64,000 nucleotides of DNA from Anatilimnocola floriformis (lineage in GTDB: Bacteria; Planctomycetota; Planctomycetia; Pirellulales; Pirellulaceae). The stretch spans positions 5,270,001 to 5,334,000 of the forward strand of contig NZ_JAMLFW010000001.1 in the NCBI RefSeq assembly GCF_024256385.1. Reading direction: 5' to 3'. Shown one piece after another: positions 16,868 to 25,267 of this stretch. Below the pieces are notes generated by a model. The model had not been told where the DNA came from, did no database searches, and saw only the letters and a list, made by a program, of their open reading frames with translations. Both the position numbers and the translations under genes were made by a program. Positions within the stretch are counted from its first letter, which is position 1. Every line of letters starts with the position of its first letter.

Positions 16868-18637
16868 ATGGCTAAGTTCAATCGATCGTTGTTGATGCTC
16901 GTCGGCTTCGGTTTGCTGTGCGCTACGGCGACCAGCGCGTTCGGCCAAGCCGCCGGTCCGCTATTGAAGTTGCTGCAAAGTGGTCGCCTGCCGAAGGAAC
17001 GGCAGCCGCAGGTGGTCGAGATGGTGATCAACCGCGGTGGGCCGGATGACCTGGCGTATATCTTTGAACAAGCCATCAAGGACGACGGCTTTCCTCCAGC
17101 TATCCGTCGGCAAGCGCTCGCTCAGCTGGCTGACGCAGCCAAAGTTCGCAAGGTGCAGCCGAGCGGCGATCTCAGTGCCATCAAAAAACTGCTGGCAGCC
17201 GACGCGGCAAAAGATCCGGCGCTGGTCGCCAGCGCGATCGAGCTCGCCGGTTTGTGGAAAGTGCCCGACGTCGGGCCGCAGTTTCAGCAATTGGCTGCCA
17301 ATCCAAAAACGCCGGCCGAAGTTCGCACCGCGGCCATCAAAAGCCTGGTGGCGATCGGCGATCCTGCCAGTAAGAAGGTCATTCGTGAACTAGCGACGAC
17401 CGGCGACGATCTGCAATTGAAGTTGCTCGCCACGGCTGAACTCACCGCCATCGATATGCCAGCCGCTGCCGAGGCGGCGGGAAAGATCCTGCCGGCGCTC
17501 ACTTCCAAAGATGATCCCGGCCCGCTGCTGGATGCGTTTCTCACTCGCAAGGAAGGCGCCGATAAGCTGGCTGCCGCGCTGGCCAAAGCGAAGATTTCCG
17601 AAGAAGCCGCCAAGATCAATCTGCGCTACATGTATAGCGTCGGCCGCAGCGATGCCGCGCTGAGCGAAGTCCTGAGCAAAGCCGCGAACATCGCCCTCGA
17701 TGCTCCTCCGCCCACTCAGGAAGAAGCCCTCAAGATTGCCGCCGAAGTGATGGCCAAGGGAAACATCGAGCGCGGCGAGAAGATTTTCCGTCGCAAGGAC
17801 CTCAGCTGCATCAAATGCCACAGCATCGCCCAAGCCGGCGGCCAGGTCGGACCGGAACTTACCGCGCTCGGCTCGATCTCGCCCGCTGATTACATCGTCA
17901 ATTCGATTCTCAATCCAAAACTCGCCATCAAGGAACAATACGTCACTCGTGTCATGCTCACTGCCGATGGCGGTGTGGTGACGGGCATTGTTATCGATCG
18001 CGACGACACCCGCGTCCGCGTCCGCGACGCCAGCGGCAAGGTCCTCACCATTCCCACGGCAGACATCGAAGACGAAGCCGAAGGCAAATCACTCATGCCG
18101 CAAGGGCTGACCAAGTTTCTCACGCATGACGAGTTCATCGATCTCGCGAGGTTCGTCAGCGAGCTCGGCAAGGCCGGTCCGTACGCAGTTCGCACCATTC
18201 CTACGATGCAGAAGTGGCAGGTGCTGAAATCCCCCGCGCCGGAGTTGCTCACCGAAGTGCCGAACGTGGAAATTTTCCGCGAGAAAGTTCTCGACCTGCC
18301 AGCCAGCGCTTGGGTCACCGCCTACGCCATGGCTCGTGGCGATTTTCCGCTCGCCGAACTCGCCGCGGACAACGCCAAACCGCAGCCGCAATACCTGCAG
18401 GGGCAGCTCAACGTGGTCGATGCCGGCGAAGTCGAAATTGCCTTCACCGCGCCGGCAGGTTCGGTGTGGTGGCTCGATGCGGAACCGTTCGAAGGGACCG
18501 ACAAAGTAACTCGAGAGCTAACCGCAGGTCTGCACCGGGTGACGATTCGGGTACCATCGCCTGCTGGTGAAGTGCGTCTGGAAGTTCGCAAGCCGAGCGG
18601 CTCTGCGGCGAACTACACCGTAGTCGGTGGCCAATAG
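16868..18637 (+). CDS. Exported haem-binding protein (TIGR02603 type) with HEAT-like repeats
   Basis: A 589-aa protein with a signal peptide (cut near AFGQA, residue 26). Residues 30-290 are alpha-helical, HEAT-like ('ALAQLADAA', 'AIELAGLW', 'AAIKSLVAIGD'). Residues 295-430 form the Pirellula/Verrucomicrobium-type haem domain: 'NIERGEKIFRRKDLSCIKCH' region with the c-haem motif CIKCH, 'GGQVGPELTALG', and 'ILNPKLAIKEQY' before a beta domain. The C-terminal ~100 residues look like a beta-sandwich. Probably a periplasmic electron carrier, often found with sugar or alcohol dehydrogenases; no such partner is adjacent here. Confidence 0.9.
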   Translation: MAKFNRSLLMLVGFGLLCATATSAFGQAAGPLLKLLQSGRLPKERQPQVVEMVINRGGPDDLAYIFEQAIKDDGFPPAIRRQALAQLADAAKVRKVQPSGDLSAIKKLLAADAAKDPALVASAIELAGLWKVPDVGPQFQQLAANPKTPAEVRTAAIKSLVAIGDPASKKVIRELATTGDDLQLKLLATAELTAIDMPAAAEAAGKILPALTSKDDPGPLLDAFLTRKEGADKLAAALAKAKISEEAAKINLRYMYSVGRSDAALSEVLSKAANIALDAPPPTQEEALKIAAEVMAKGNIERGEKIFRRKDLSCIKCHSIAQAGGQVGPELTALGSISPADYIVNSILNPKLAIKEQYVTRVMLTADGGVVTGIVIDRDDTRVRVRDASGKVLTIPTADIEDEAEGKSLMPQGLTKFLTHDEFIDLARFVSELGKAGPYAVRTIPTMQKWQVLKSPAPELLTEVPNVEIFREKVLDLPASAWVTAYAMARGDFPLAELAADNAKPQPQYLQGQLNVVDAGEVEIAFTAPAGSVWWLDAEPFEGTDKVTRELTAGLHRVTIRVPSPAGEVRLEVRKPSGSAANYTVVGGQ

Positions 18638-18972
18638 TCGTCGATCGCTCCGCGATCGATGAATGAACTTAAAGTTACCCGCGACGCAGCTTCCGCCCCT
18701 CACCCCAACCCTCTCCCCGGAGTACCGAGGAGAGGGAGATAGGAAGCGACAGCAACTACCTGCTGTCTTCCCCAGCCCCTAGCTCCCAGTTCCCAGCCCC
18801 CGCGCAGCGCAGCGCCACGGCAAGATTTGCCGATTGTAGGGATTTTCTCGATTCTGACGATTCTGCGGGCCGATACTTTCTTCTGGACACCCATGCTGGG
18901 TGACAGCGGAGCCGCCGCATTGCCATGGGGGCAAGCGGATTGAGCTTTGCCGAAAGCACGGAAGCTACAGCC
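18638..18972. other. Intergenic region with repeats, 335 bp
   Basis: It contains copy 2 of the 44-bp repeat (18695-18738), an AGCTCCCAGTTCCCAGCCCC word-repeat stretch (about 18780-18800) and a short ACCCATGCTGGGT hairpin (about 18890). No gene is seen. The promoter of the Cys-rich lipoprotein probably lies in its last 100 bp. Confidence 0.45.
18695..18738. repeat. 44-bp intergenic repeat, copy 2
   Basis: Identical over 44 bp to 11086-11129, including the CCCTCTCC/GGAGAGGG inverted pair. It lies about 60 bp after the haem protein gene. Confidence 0.75.
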
Positions 18973-19761
18973 ATGTTTAAGTGGGTCTTGCCGGCGATTG
19001 TCGTCGCACTTCTTTCTTCAAGCGGTTGCTGCTGTGTTGGCCCCTGCGGACCACTCGGCCTCGGCCTGGCCTGCAAGCCAGGCTATGGCATGGACTGCCG
19101 CGGCGGTTGCGGTGGTGGTTGCGGCGCCTCTTGCGGTGCTACCTGTGGTCCAACTTGCGGACCTACCTGCGGCCCGACTTGTGGTGGCGGTTGCGGCGGA
19201 GGCTGTGGTTCGTGCGGACCAAGTCTGACCTGCAGCCAATGCAACGGCGGCATCAAATACTGGCTCAACGGTCGTTGCTATGCAGGCCGCAGCTGTGGCG
19301 AAAAATACTGGGGCGAATGGGTGAGCGATCCGCCATACTGCTGCGATCCTTGCAATCAATGCGGCAACTTCGTGGGCCCGCGTTGCTGCGGTCCTGGCCC
19401 GCTCATGCGGCTGTGGAGCGCCATCGCTTGCAACCCCTGCTGCAACTCTTGCGGCGGTGCCGGATGCAGCTCGTGTGGCGGCGGTGGATACACCAGCTAT
19501 GGTGCTTATGGTGGTGGCGGCTGCAGCACCTGCGGCGGTGGCCGAGGAAACATCATGCAAGAAAACTGGGACAACCAATCGCCGGCTCCGGTCCCGGGTC
19601 AAATGAATCACAATGCCGCTCAACCGACTCCGGCTCGCATGACGCAACGGATGCCGGCCTACCCGCAACAACAAATGGCCAGCCGGCCGACCGTGATGCG
19701 GACCAGCGGTCAGCAACCCGTGTACTCGCAGCAACAGCCTGTGAACACGATGCGACGCTAG
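18973..19761 (+). CDS. Cys/Gly-rich lipoprotein
   Basis: A 262-aa protein with lipobox SSGC (near residue 19) directly followed by CCC. Residues 35-90 are tandem short repeats of the type CGPTCGPTCGPTC and GGGCGGGCG, and more CG clusters occur to residue ~195. The last 65 residues are Gln/Pro-rich without Cys. About one residue in seven overall is Cys, so it may bind metal or form a disulfide-stabilised surface layer. Planctomycetes have Cys-rich envelopes, but this assignment is inference. The ATG at 18973 gives the signal peptide directly. A strong terminator follows at 19795. Confidence 0.75.
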   Translation: MFKWVLPAIVVALLSSSGCCCVGPCGPLGLGLACKPGYGMDCRGGCGGGCGASCGATCGPTCGPTCGPTCGGGCGGGCGSCGPSLTCSQCNGGIKYWLNGRCYAGRSCGEKYWGEWVSDPPYCCDPCNQCGNFVGPRCCGPGPLMRLWSAIACNPCCNSCGGAGCSSCGGGGYTSYGAYGGGGCSTCGGGRGNIMQENWDNQSPAPVPGQMNHNAAQPTPARMTQRMPAYPQQQMASRPTVMRTSGQQPVYSQQQPVNTMRR

Positions 19762-19882
19762 GAAGAGGCGAGGGACGAGAGGCGAGAGAAATACAAAGGC
19801 GCGACAATGTCGCGCCTTTGATCTTGCGCCAGCTCCTGAATTTCCCCTCGCCTCCCGCCTCCCGCCCCTCGCCTCCCGTCCG
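19762..19882. repeat. GAGGCGAG/CTCGCCTC word-repeat palindrome
   Basis: A left arm rich in GAGGCGAG words (19765-19787) and a right arm of CCCTCGCCTCCCG words (19843-19880) flank the terminator at 19795. This is another palindromic element made from iterated short words, like those at 10315, 21341 and 57370. Confidence 0.6.
19795..19822 (+). terminator. Intrinsic terminator
   Basis: A perfect 11-bp stem, AAAGGCGCGAC (19795-19805) and GTCGCGCCTTT (19809-19819), with a 3-nt AAT loop, located 34 bp after the Cys-rich lipoprotein gene. The A and T flanks make it usable in both directions. Confidence 0.8.
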
Positions 19883-19939
19883 GTAAACTACTAACTGAAC
19901 GTCGAGCCTCAAATCACAACCTCCAACCGCAGTTCCGCC

Positions 19940-21340
19940 GTGCCTCTCAGCGATTTTGCCTATCAACGATGCTTGAGCCAGCAGTGTGGCTACACCTGCG
20001 GCCCCGAGGATGCGCGCACCGCGTGCCCTAAGTGCGGCGACCTGCTCGATGTCGTTTACGACTGGAACAAGTCCAAGCCGCCGTCGTCGCTCAAGTACTT
20101 TGAAGAGATGTGGTCCCGCCGCAACGAGCCGTTACGGTTCAGCGGCATCTACCGCTTTTGGGAACTACTACCGTTCGCCAAGCCCGAGACTTGCGTCACG
20201 GTCGGCGAAGGCCAAACGCTGCTGCAGCAAACCGATCTCGTCGGCACCTACGTCGGCATGAAACCGGGCCGCTTGTATTTGCAGTACGAAGGGATGAACC
20301 CTTCGGGCAGCTTTAAAGACAACGGCATGAGCGCGGCGTTCACACACGCCCGCGCGATCGGCGCCAAGCGCGCTGCCTGCGCCTCGACAGGTAACACCAG
20401 CGCTTCGCTCGCCATGTATTGTGCGGCTACGAAGCTGATGAAAGCCGTCATCTTCATCGGTAGCGGCAAGATTTCGTACGGGAAGCTTTCGCAGGCGCTC
20501 GACTACGGCGCGCTGACGGTACAAATCGCCGGCGACTTCGACGACGCGATGGCCCGCGTGCAGGAAGTCTCGCGCGACCTGGGGATCTACCTGGTCAACA
20601 GCGTGAACCCCTTCCGCCTCGAGGGGCAGAAATCGATCATGTTCCGCGTGCTCGAAGCTCTGCGCTGGGAAGTACCCGATTGGATCGTCGTTCCCGGCGG
20701 GAACCTCGGCAACAGCAGTGCCTTCGGCAAAGCCTTTCTGGAACTCAAAGAGCTCGGCTTGATCGATCGCATGCCGCGTCTCGCGGTCATCAATGCTGCC
20801 GGCGCCGATACGTTGTTCGAATTGTTCGAGCATCGCGGCCTGCGCTGGAACGGCGGTCGGGCCAACATGAATATCGCCGATCACTACTATCAGGAGCTCG
20901 ATCAGTTGGGCCGCAAGGCTTCGACGATCGCCAGCGCCATCGAAATCAATCGGCCGGTGAATCTCCGCAAATGCCTCCGCGCTCTGGAAGCAATGGACGG
21001 CGTGGTTCGGCAGGTGAGCGATCAAGAAATGCTCGACGCCAAAGCCAAGGTCGGCGCCGGCGGATTCGGCTGCGAACCAGCCAGCGCGGCAAGCGTCGCT
21101 GGTGCCCGGCTGTTGCGCGACCAAGGCATCATCAGTGCCGACGATCGCGTCGTTTGCATTCTCACGGGCCATCAGCTGAAGGACCCGACGGCGACGGTTG
21201 CCTATCACACGACCGATCAAGAACAGTTCAACAAAGTCCTCGGCAGCCGCGGCGTCCGCCGCGCCTCCTTCGCCAACCGTGCGGTCGCCGTACCGAACGA
21301 TCTGGGCGAGATCATCAAAGCCATTCAACTTTATAGTTAA
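19940..21340 (+). CDS. thrC: Threonine synthase
   Basis: A 466-aa PLP enzyme converting O-phosphohomoserine to threonine. The N-terminus has a zinc-ribbon-like region (Cys11, Cys16 and Cys20, then CPKCG). The PLP lysine is in '[11 protein letters not shown]' near residue 126, followed by '[14 protein letters not shown]', and the phosphate-binding '[12 protein letters not shown]' lies near 250. The C-terminal substrate-closing region has '[14 protein letters not shown]'. The start is GTG 19940. It stands next to dapB, so aspartate-family amino-acid genes are neighbours. Confidence 0.94.
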   Translation: MPLSDFAYQRCLSQQCGYTCGPEDARTACPKCGDLLDVVYDWNKSKPPSSLKYFEEMWSRRNEPLRFSGIYRFWELLPFAKPETCVTVGEGQTLLQQTDLVGTYVGMKPGRLYLQYEGMNPSGSFKDNGMSAAFTHARAIGAKRAACASTGNTSASLAMYCAATKLMKAVIFIGSGKISYGKLSQALDYGALTVQIAGDFDDAMARVQEVSRDLGIYLVNSVNPFRLEGQKSIMFRVLEALRWEVPDWIVVPGGNLGNSSAFGKAFLELKELGLIDRMPRLAVINAAGADTLFELFEHRGLRWNGGRANMNIADHYYQELDQLGRKASTIASAIEINRPVNLRKCLRALEAMDGVVRQVSDQEMLDAKAKVGAGGFGCEPASAASVAGARLLRDQGIISADDRVVCILTGHQLKDPTATVAYHTTDQEQFNKVLGSRGVRRASFANRAVAVPNDLGEIIKAIQLYS

Positions 21341-21433
21341 GTAGTTCTGAGTTGGGAGTTTTGAGCTCTGAGACAAGAGGTTCGACTCACCTTCCTTCCT
21401 GTCTCAGAACTCAAAACTCAGAACTCAAAACTT
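21341..21433. repeat. TTCTGAG-word palindromic intergenic repeat, copy 2
   Basis: Left arm AGTAGTTCTGAGTTGGGAG... to CTGAGACA (21341-21375); right arm CTGTCTCAGAACTCAAAAC... (21400-21432). The transcript folds into a long hairpin between thrC and dapB. It shares AGTAGTTCTGAGTTGGG with copy 3 at 22251. Confidence 0.75.
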
Positions 21434-21455
21434 CCCCTCCTCGGATATTCAACGC

Positions 21456-22250
21456 ATGGTCACTCTCCTCGCCATCCACGGCGCCGCCGGACGCATGGGC
21501 AAACGATTGGTCGCGCTCGGCAGCGTCGATCCGGAATTGAAAATCGTGGCTGCCGTCGATTACGAAAAGAATCCCGACATCGGCAAGGATGCGGGGCTGA
21601 TCGCGGGCGTAAGCGAGCTCGGCGTGCTGCTCACACCGACGCTGCGTGGTGATGTGCAGGCCGTCATCGATTTCTCGGTGCCGCACGCGGCCGAAGGCAT
21701 TCTCGATCAATGCCTCAGCCGCAAAGTGCCGCTGGTGATGGCCACGACGGGACTGTCGAACGAAGTGAAGGCCCGGCTCAACGCCGCTTCGAATGAAATT
21801 CCGATTGTCTGGTCGCCGAGCATGAGCACCACGGTCAACCTGGCCATGAAGCTGGTCGCCATGGCCGGCGGCGTGTTGAAAAACATGAGCAGCGGCGTCG
21901 ACGTCGAAATCATCGAGCGGCACCACCGCATGAAGGAAGATTCGCCCAGCGGCACGGCCCTCAAGTTCGGCGAAATTGTTGCCGCGACGATGGGGCAGAC
22001 CGAACATGTCCACGGCCGCGAAGGAATGGTCGGCAAACGCCCGCAAACCGAAATCGGTTACCACGCCGTCCGCGTCGGCGACAACCCAGGCGAACACACC
22101 ATCATCTTCGGCCTGCTCGGCGAAACGCTCGAGATCAACGTGAAGGCCTCGAACCGCGATTGCTACGCCCTCGGCGCGCTCGCCGCCGCGAAGTTCGCTG
22201 CCAAGCAAAAGCCGGGCCTCTACAGCATGTATGACGTGCTCGGGCTGTGA
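21456..22250 (+). CDS. dapB: 4-hydroxy-tetrahydrodipicolinate reductase
   Basis: A 264-aa DapB of normal length: the NAD(P)H-binding 'HGAAGRMGKR' at the N-terminus, 'VIDFSVPHAA', 'VMATTGLS', and the substrate-binding/catalytic 'ERHHRMKEDSPSGTA' near residue 152. It reduces 4-hydroxy-tetrahydrodipicolinate in lysine/diaminopimelate synthesis. It lies between two repeat copies (21341 and 22251). Confidence 0.95.
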   Translation: MVTLLAIHGAAGRMGKRLVALGSVDPELKIVAAVDYEKNPDIGKDAGLIAGVSELGVLLTPTLRGDVQAVIDFSVPHAAEGILDQCLSRKVPLVMATTGLSNEVKARLNAASNEIPIVWSPSMSTTVNLAMKLVAMAGGVLKNMSSGVDVEIIERHHRMKEDSPSGTALKFGEIVAATMGQTEHVHGREGMVGKRPQTEIGYHAVRVGDNPGEHTIIFGLLGETLEINVKASNRDCYALGALAAAKFAAKQKPGLYSMYDVLGL

Positions 22251-22349
22251 AGTAGTTCTGAGTTGGGGAAGTTCTGAGTTTTGAGACAGGAATGCAATGA
22301 GCAACTCTTCCTTCTTGTCTCAGAACTCAAAACTCAAAACTCAGGACTT
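22251..22349. repeat. TTCTGAG-word palindromic repeat, copy 3 (covers a gene start)
   Basis: Left arm AGTAGTTCTGAGTTGGG plus GTTCTGAGTTTTGAGACA (22251-22287); right arm TGTCTCAGAACTCAAAAC plus AACTCAGGA (22317-22346). It begins immediately after the dapB stop and its right arm encodes the N-terminus of the CitG-like protein. Confidence 0.75.
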
Positions 22350-23187
22350 ATCCCCAGGCCAAGCCGCCACGCTCGCCTGTCTCCTCGAAGTCACCGCGCC
22401 AAAAGTCGGCAACGTTCATCGCGGTGCTGACTTCGAGAAACTGACCTTCACCGATTTCGTGGCAAGCGCCGTGGCGATCGGTCCGGCGATGGAGCACGCC
22501 GCCACGACGGGCGTCGGCCGCGCGGTTCTCTCGGCCATTCAAGCGACACGTCAGCTCGTCAGCACAAACACCAACCTCGGCATGGTGCTGCTCATCGCGC
22601 CGCTCGCGGCAGTGCCACGCGGTGAATCGCTGCAAGTTGGCATTGCGAACGTTTTGAACAGCCTGACCGCAGATGACAGCGCGCTAGTCTACGAAGCCAT
22701 CCGTCTCGCCCAACCCGGCGGCATGGGTGAGGCGAAAGAGATGGACATCGCTGCCGCCGCGCCGCCGTCGCTGCTCGCGGCGATGAAAGCAGCCGAGGAG
22801 CGCGATCTAGTCGCACGGCAATACTCAACGAACTTTGCAATCGTCCTCAGCGAGATCCTGCCGAATCTGCTCGCCGGCCAACAGAAAGGTTGGTCGCTAA
22901 CAGACAACATCATCCGCGAGCACGTGCGACTGATCAGCGTTTATTCCGATAGCCTGATCGCCCGTAAGTGCGGCAGCGAAACGGCGACGCAAGCGAGCGC
23001 ATACGCCGCACAAGTCCTCGCGGCTGGCGACATCGACGACGAAAACTATCACGCGGCCCTGAGCGATTTCGACTTCTGGTTGCGTGCCGATGGTCAGCAG
23101 AGGAATCCAGGGACAACGGCAGATTTGATCGCAGCAGCGTTGTTTGCCGGCCTGCGCGATGGTCTGCTATCACCACCCTATCGGTAG
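22297..23187 (+). CDS. Triphosphoribosyl-dephospho-CoA synthase-like (CitG family)
   Basis: A 296-aa CitG/MdcB-family protein. Family features are 'LEVTAPKVGNVHRGADFEKLTFTDF' region motifs (APKxGNVH), 'STNTNLGMVLLIAPLA' and 'GGMGEAKEMDI'. The family makes the prosthetic-group precursor 2'-(5''-triphosphoribosyl)-3'-dephospho-CoA for citrate or malonate lyase; no lyase genes are near, so the substrate here is uncertain. The only plausible start (ATG 22297) is in the loop of repeat copy 3 and the first ~16 residues (SFLSQNSKLKTQ) are repeat-encoded. Confidence 0.85.
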   Translation: MSNSSFLSQNSKLKTQDLSPGQAATLACLLEVTAPKVGNVHRGADFEKLTFTDFVASAVAIGPAMEHAATTGVGRAVLSAIQATRQLVSTNTNLGMVLLIAPLAAVPRGESLQVGIANVLNSLTADDSALVYEAIRLAQPGGMGEAKEMDIAAAAPPSLLAAMKAAEERDLVARQYSTNFAIVLSEILPNLLAGQQKGWSLTDNIIREHVRLISVYSDSLIARKCGSETATQASAYAAQVLAAGDIDDENYHAALSDFDFWLRADGQQRNPGTTADLIAAALFAGLRDGLLSPPYR

Positions 23188-23509
23188 TCAGCCATACGTT
23201 TGCCTCAATTTCCACCTTTGCGGCTGCCGACTCTATTTACGGTTGCCTTGATTCTCGGGATTGCGCTACCTACCATTCCCGAATCAAAGTTCGCCCGCAG
23301 ACTTTGCCCACCTCACCGCGTCTCACCCTTCAGGTCTTTAGAATGCGATTCGGCAGAATGCGATTCGGCCTGTTAGATTTCGCCTGCCCGCGCTGTACAT
23401 GCTGATGAGAGTTCGCAGCCCTGGATGGTGGCTGCTCTTTCATCACTCACGGCGGCTTTGATTTCGAGCTTTTGGGTACTGCGGTGACGCATCTTTTTGG
23501 AGCTTCGCA
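23188..23509. other. Intergenic region with 15-bp tandem duplication
   Basis: This 322-bp gap between citG-like and cysE holds an exact tandem repeat of AGAATGCGATTCGGC (23340-23354 and 23355-23369). No gene is seen; the cysE promoter presumably lies here. Confidence 0.5.
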
Positions 23510-24475
23510 ATGGCTTCTGATTTTCGGCTGAAGGAACAGCTTCCCAATCTGACCAACCGGATTGTGGCGAGTTACAAGTGCGAGGGGGCGATCCACCACC
23601 TGGGCCATTGCCCGCTGCCGAACTACGACGAAATCATCGGCTGCCTGGCCGACATCAAGGATATTCTCTACCCCGGTTATCGCCGGCGCGAAGGGCTGCA
23701 CATCGGCAACGTGACGTATCACGTGGGCGACTTGATCGATGGCTTGCATGACAAGCTCACGCGGCAAATTGCTCGCGCCCTGCGGCACGACGCCCGCGTC
23801 AACGGCGGCGAGGCCTGCGAATCGGACACCGATTACGAAGCCAAAGGCCAGGCCATGGCGATTGCGTTTCTCGAACGCATTCCGGGCTTGCGCGACATTC
23901 TCTGCACCGACGCCCAAGCGGCCTACGACGGCGACCCCGCCTGCCGCAGCATCGATGAAGTCATCTTCTGCTATCCGGGTTTGGAAGCGATCACGGTCCA
24001 TCGCATCGCCCACGAGATGCGCAAGCTCGGCGTGCCGTTCATTCCGCGCATGATGAGCGAATACTCGCACAAGCAAACCGGCATCGACATTCACCCGGGC
24101 GCCACGATCGGTCATCACTTCTTTATCGATCACGGCACGGGCGTGGTGATTGGCGAAACGTGCGATATCGGCAACCACGTCAAGCTCTATCAGGGCGTGA
24201 CGCTGGGTGCGTTGAGCTTTGCCACCGACGGCGATGGCAACCTGGTTCGCGGTCACAAGCGCCATCCCACGCTCGAAGATCGCGTGGTGATCTATGCCAA
24301 TGCGACGGTCCTCGGCGGCCGCACGGTGATCGGCCACGACAGCGTGATTGGTTCGAGCGTGTGGTTGCCGCACAGCCTCGAGCCGTATTCAACGGTTGTG
24401 ATGGAAAAGCCGAAGCTGCGGATCCGCGCGGAAGTGCCGGATGAACTGAAGCCGGAACTGAACTATCAGATCTAA
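23510..24475 (+). CDS. cysE: Serine O-acetyltransferase
   Basis: A 321-aa enzyme using acetyl-CoA and L-serine to give O-acetylserine for cysteine synthesis. The N-terminal ~150 residues are the helical SAT domain. The C-terminal left-handed beta-helix has the signature '[19 protein letters not shown]' region with the catalytic His, then '[20 protein letters not shown]' and '[19 protein letters not shown]'. At 321 aa it is longer than E. coli CysE, as is common for this subgroup (epsC-like). Possibly linked to the NifS-like gene downstream through cysteine metabolism. Confidence 0.93.
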   Translation: MASDFRLKEQLPNLTNRIVASYKCEGAIHHLGHCPLPNYDEIIGCLADIKDILYPGYRRREGLHIGNVTYHVGDLIDGLHDKLTRQIARALRHDARVNGGEACESDTDYEAKGQAMAIAFLERIPGLRDILCTDAQAAYDGDPACRSIDEVIFCYPGLEAITVHRIAHEMRKLGVPFIPRMMSEYSHKQTGIDIHPGATIGHHFFIDHGTGVVIGETCDIGNHVKLYQGVTLGALSFATDGDGNLVRGHKRHPTLEDRVVIYANATVLGGRTVIGHDSVIGSSVWLPHSLEPYSTVVMEKPKLRIRAEVPDELKPELNYQI

Positions 24476-24665
24476 TTCACACACAAGCCTGAAACGCCAG
24501 CGAATGAACAATCTCAATCCGCTAATTACGGTTCCTTCCCTGCCGCGCCAGGCTCATTCCCCAGGCAACCATGTTGTCGAATCGCAACATAATGTTGCGG
24601 TTGCGCTAGGGTCACGAAACATCTAACCAATTGCCACTGCGTCCGTTTATGCCGGCGCGCTCAAA

Positions 24666-24690
24666 AAAGGCCTGTTTTGCGGGCCTTTCT
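24666..24690 (+). terminator. Terminator-like hairpin
   Basis: AAAGGCC (24666-24672) and GGCCTTT (24682-24688) form a 7-bp stem with a 9-nt loop, flanked by A6 and TTTCT. It lies 190 bp after cysE, so it probably ends that transcript; it could work in either direction. Confidence 0.55.
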
Positions 24691-24760
24691 CACTCCCTCG
24701 CCAACTGCACATCACGCCGCGGCGCGATTGGTACGGCCTGTGCTCTATCTGGATTTGTCC

Positions 24761-24820
24761 AACGTGATCTGTTCGGGGCAGCCAACTGCATTCTCGCAGT
24801 AACAACCGGCCGATCACGTT
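24761..24820 (+). promoter_or_regulatory. Structured 5' leader of the Flp-like gene
   Basis: A perfect 9-bp outer stem AACGTGATC (24761-24769) with GATCACGTT (24812-24820) encloses an inner hairpin ACTGC (24785-24789) with GCAGT (24796-24800). It lies 34 bp before the ATG of the small pilin gene. It does not match a riboswitch class I know, and has no GEMM core. It could be a regulatory RNA or a large DNA palindrome. Confidence 0.45.
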
Positions 24821-24854
24821 CAGGCAAACATCCTTGACAGAGAAGGTGAGCTTT

Positions 24855-25103
24855 ATGGCCTGGTTGAAGAAGCAGCTCGGTTTCGAGAGCAAAGTCCAAG
24901 GCAAGCGTTCGAACCGCCGCGGCGTGCTGACGCTCGAATGGATTCTGATTGTGACCGTTCTCGTGATCGGCGTGATCGGCGGCTTGGGTGCCGTCCGAAA
25001 TGCGACCGTCGCGGAACTCGGCGATCTGGCCGAAGCCATTGAAGCGCTCAACGTCAAGACGACGGCAGAGATGAACGCTGAAGCGATGATGGGTGGTTCG
25101 TAG
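24855..25103 (+). CDS. Flp/TadE-like prepilin
   Basis: An 82-aa protein. After a basic leader ending KRSNRRG comes VLTLEWILIVTVLVIG, which fits a type IV prepilin cleavage site: Gly at -1, Glu at +5, then a hydrophobic helix. The C-terminal part is short and acidic. It would be matured by a prepilin peptidase such as CpaA (57554). The ATG at 24855 is preceded by GAAGGTGAG. It is alone here, 31 kb from the main pilus locus, with its own structured leader. It is related in design to, but distinct in sequence from, the four Flp pilins. Confidence 0.75.
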   Translation: MAWLKKQLGFESKVQGKRSNRRGVLTLEWILIVTVLVIGVIGGLGAVRNATVAELGDLAEAIEALNVKTTAEMNAEAMMGGS

Positions 25104-25187
25104 TCGAACCTCCTACGAACTCGCAGCGTAAGACCTGCGTACTCGCAGCAAAAACACAGCTGTCGGAATTTTCCCAGGGTAGCCTCT

Positions 25188-25208
25188 TACGCCAGGCTCC
25201 CTGGCGTA
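25188..25208. other. Perfect 9-bp hairpin
   Basis: TACGCCAGG (25188-25196) and CCTGGCGTA (25200-25208) around CTC. It lies 85 bp after the small pilin gene and 60 bp before the NifS-like gene. There is no T-run, so it is either a Rho-assisted terminator or an operator. Confidence 0.5.
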
Positions 25209-25267
25209 TGCCGCGGGGTCTTCCGAAGCTGAGGTTTGCATCTCGGCATTGACGGGGACCCCGTGGC

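Larger units (their letters stand above)
24476..24854. other. Intergenic region with terminator-like hairpin and structured leader
   Basis: A 379-bp gap holding the AAAGGCC/GGCCTTT hairpin at 24666-24688 and the larger structured element at 24761-24820, both listed separately. No ORF is convincing. Confidence 0.5.

Noticed and set aside
20168-21376. 402-codon minus-strand frame
   Set aside because: Antisense to threonine synthase and without recognisable domains.
24834-24854. TTG start for the small pilin
   Set aside because: ATG 24855 has a better-spaced ribosome-binding site within this segment.
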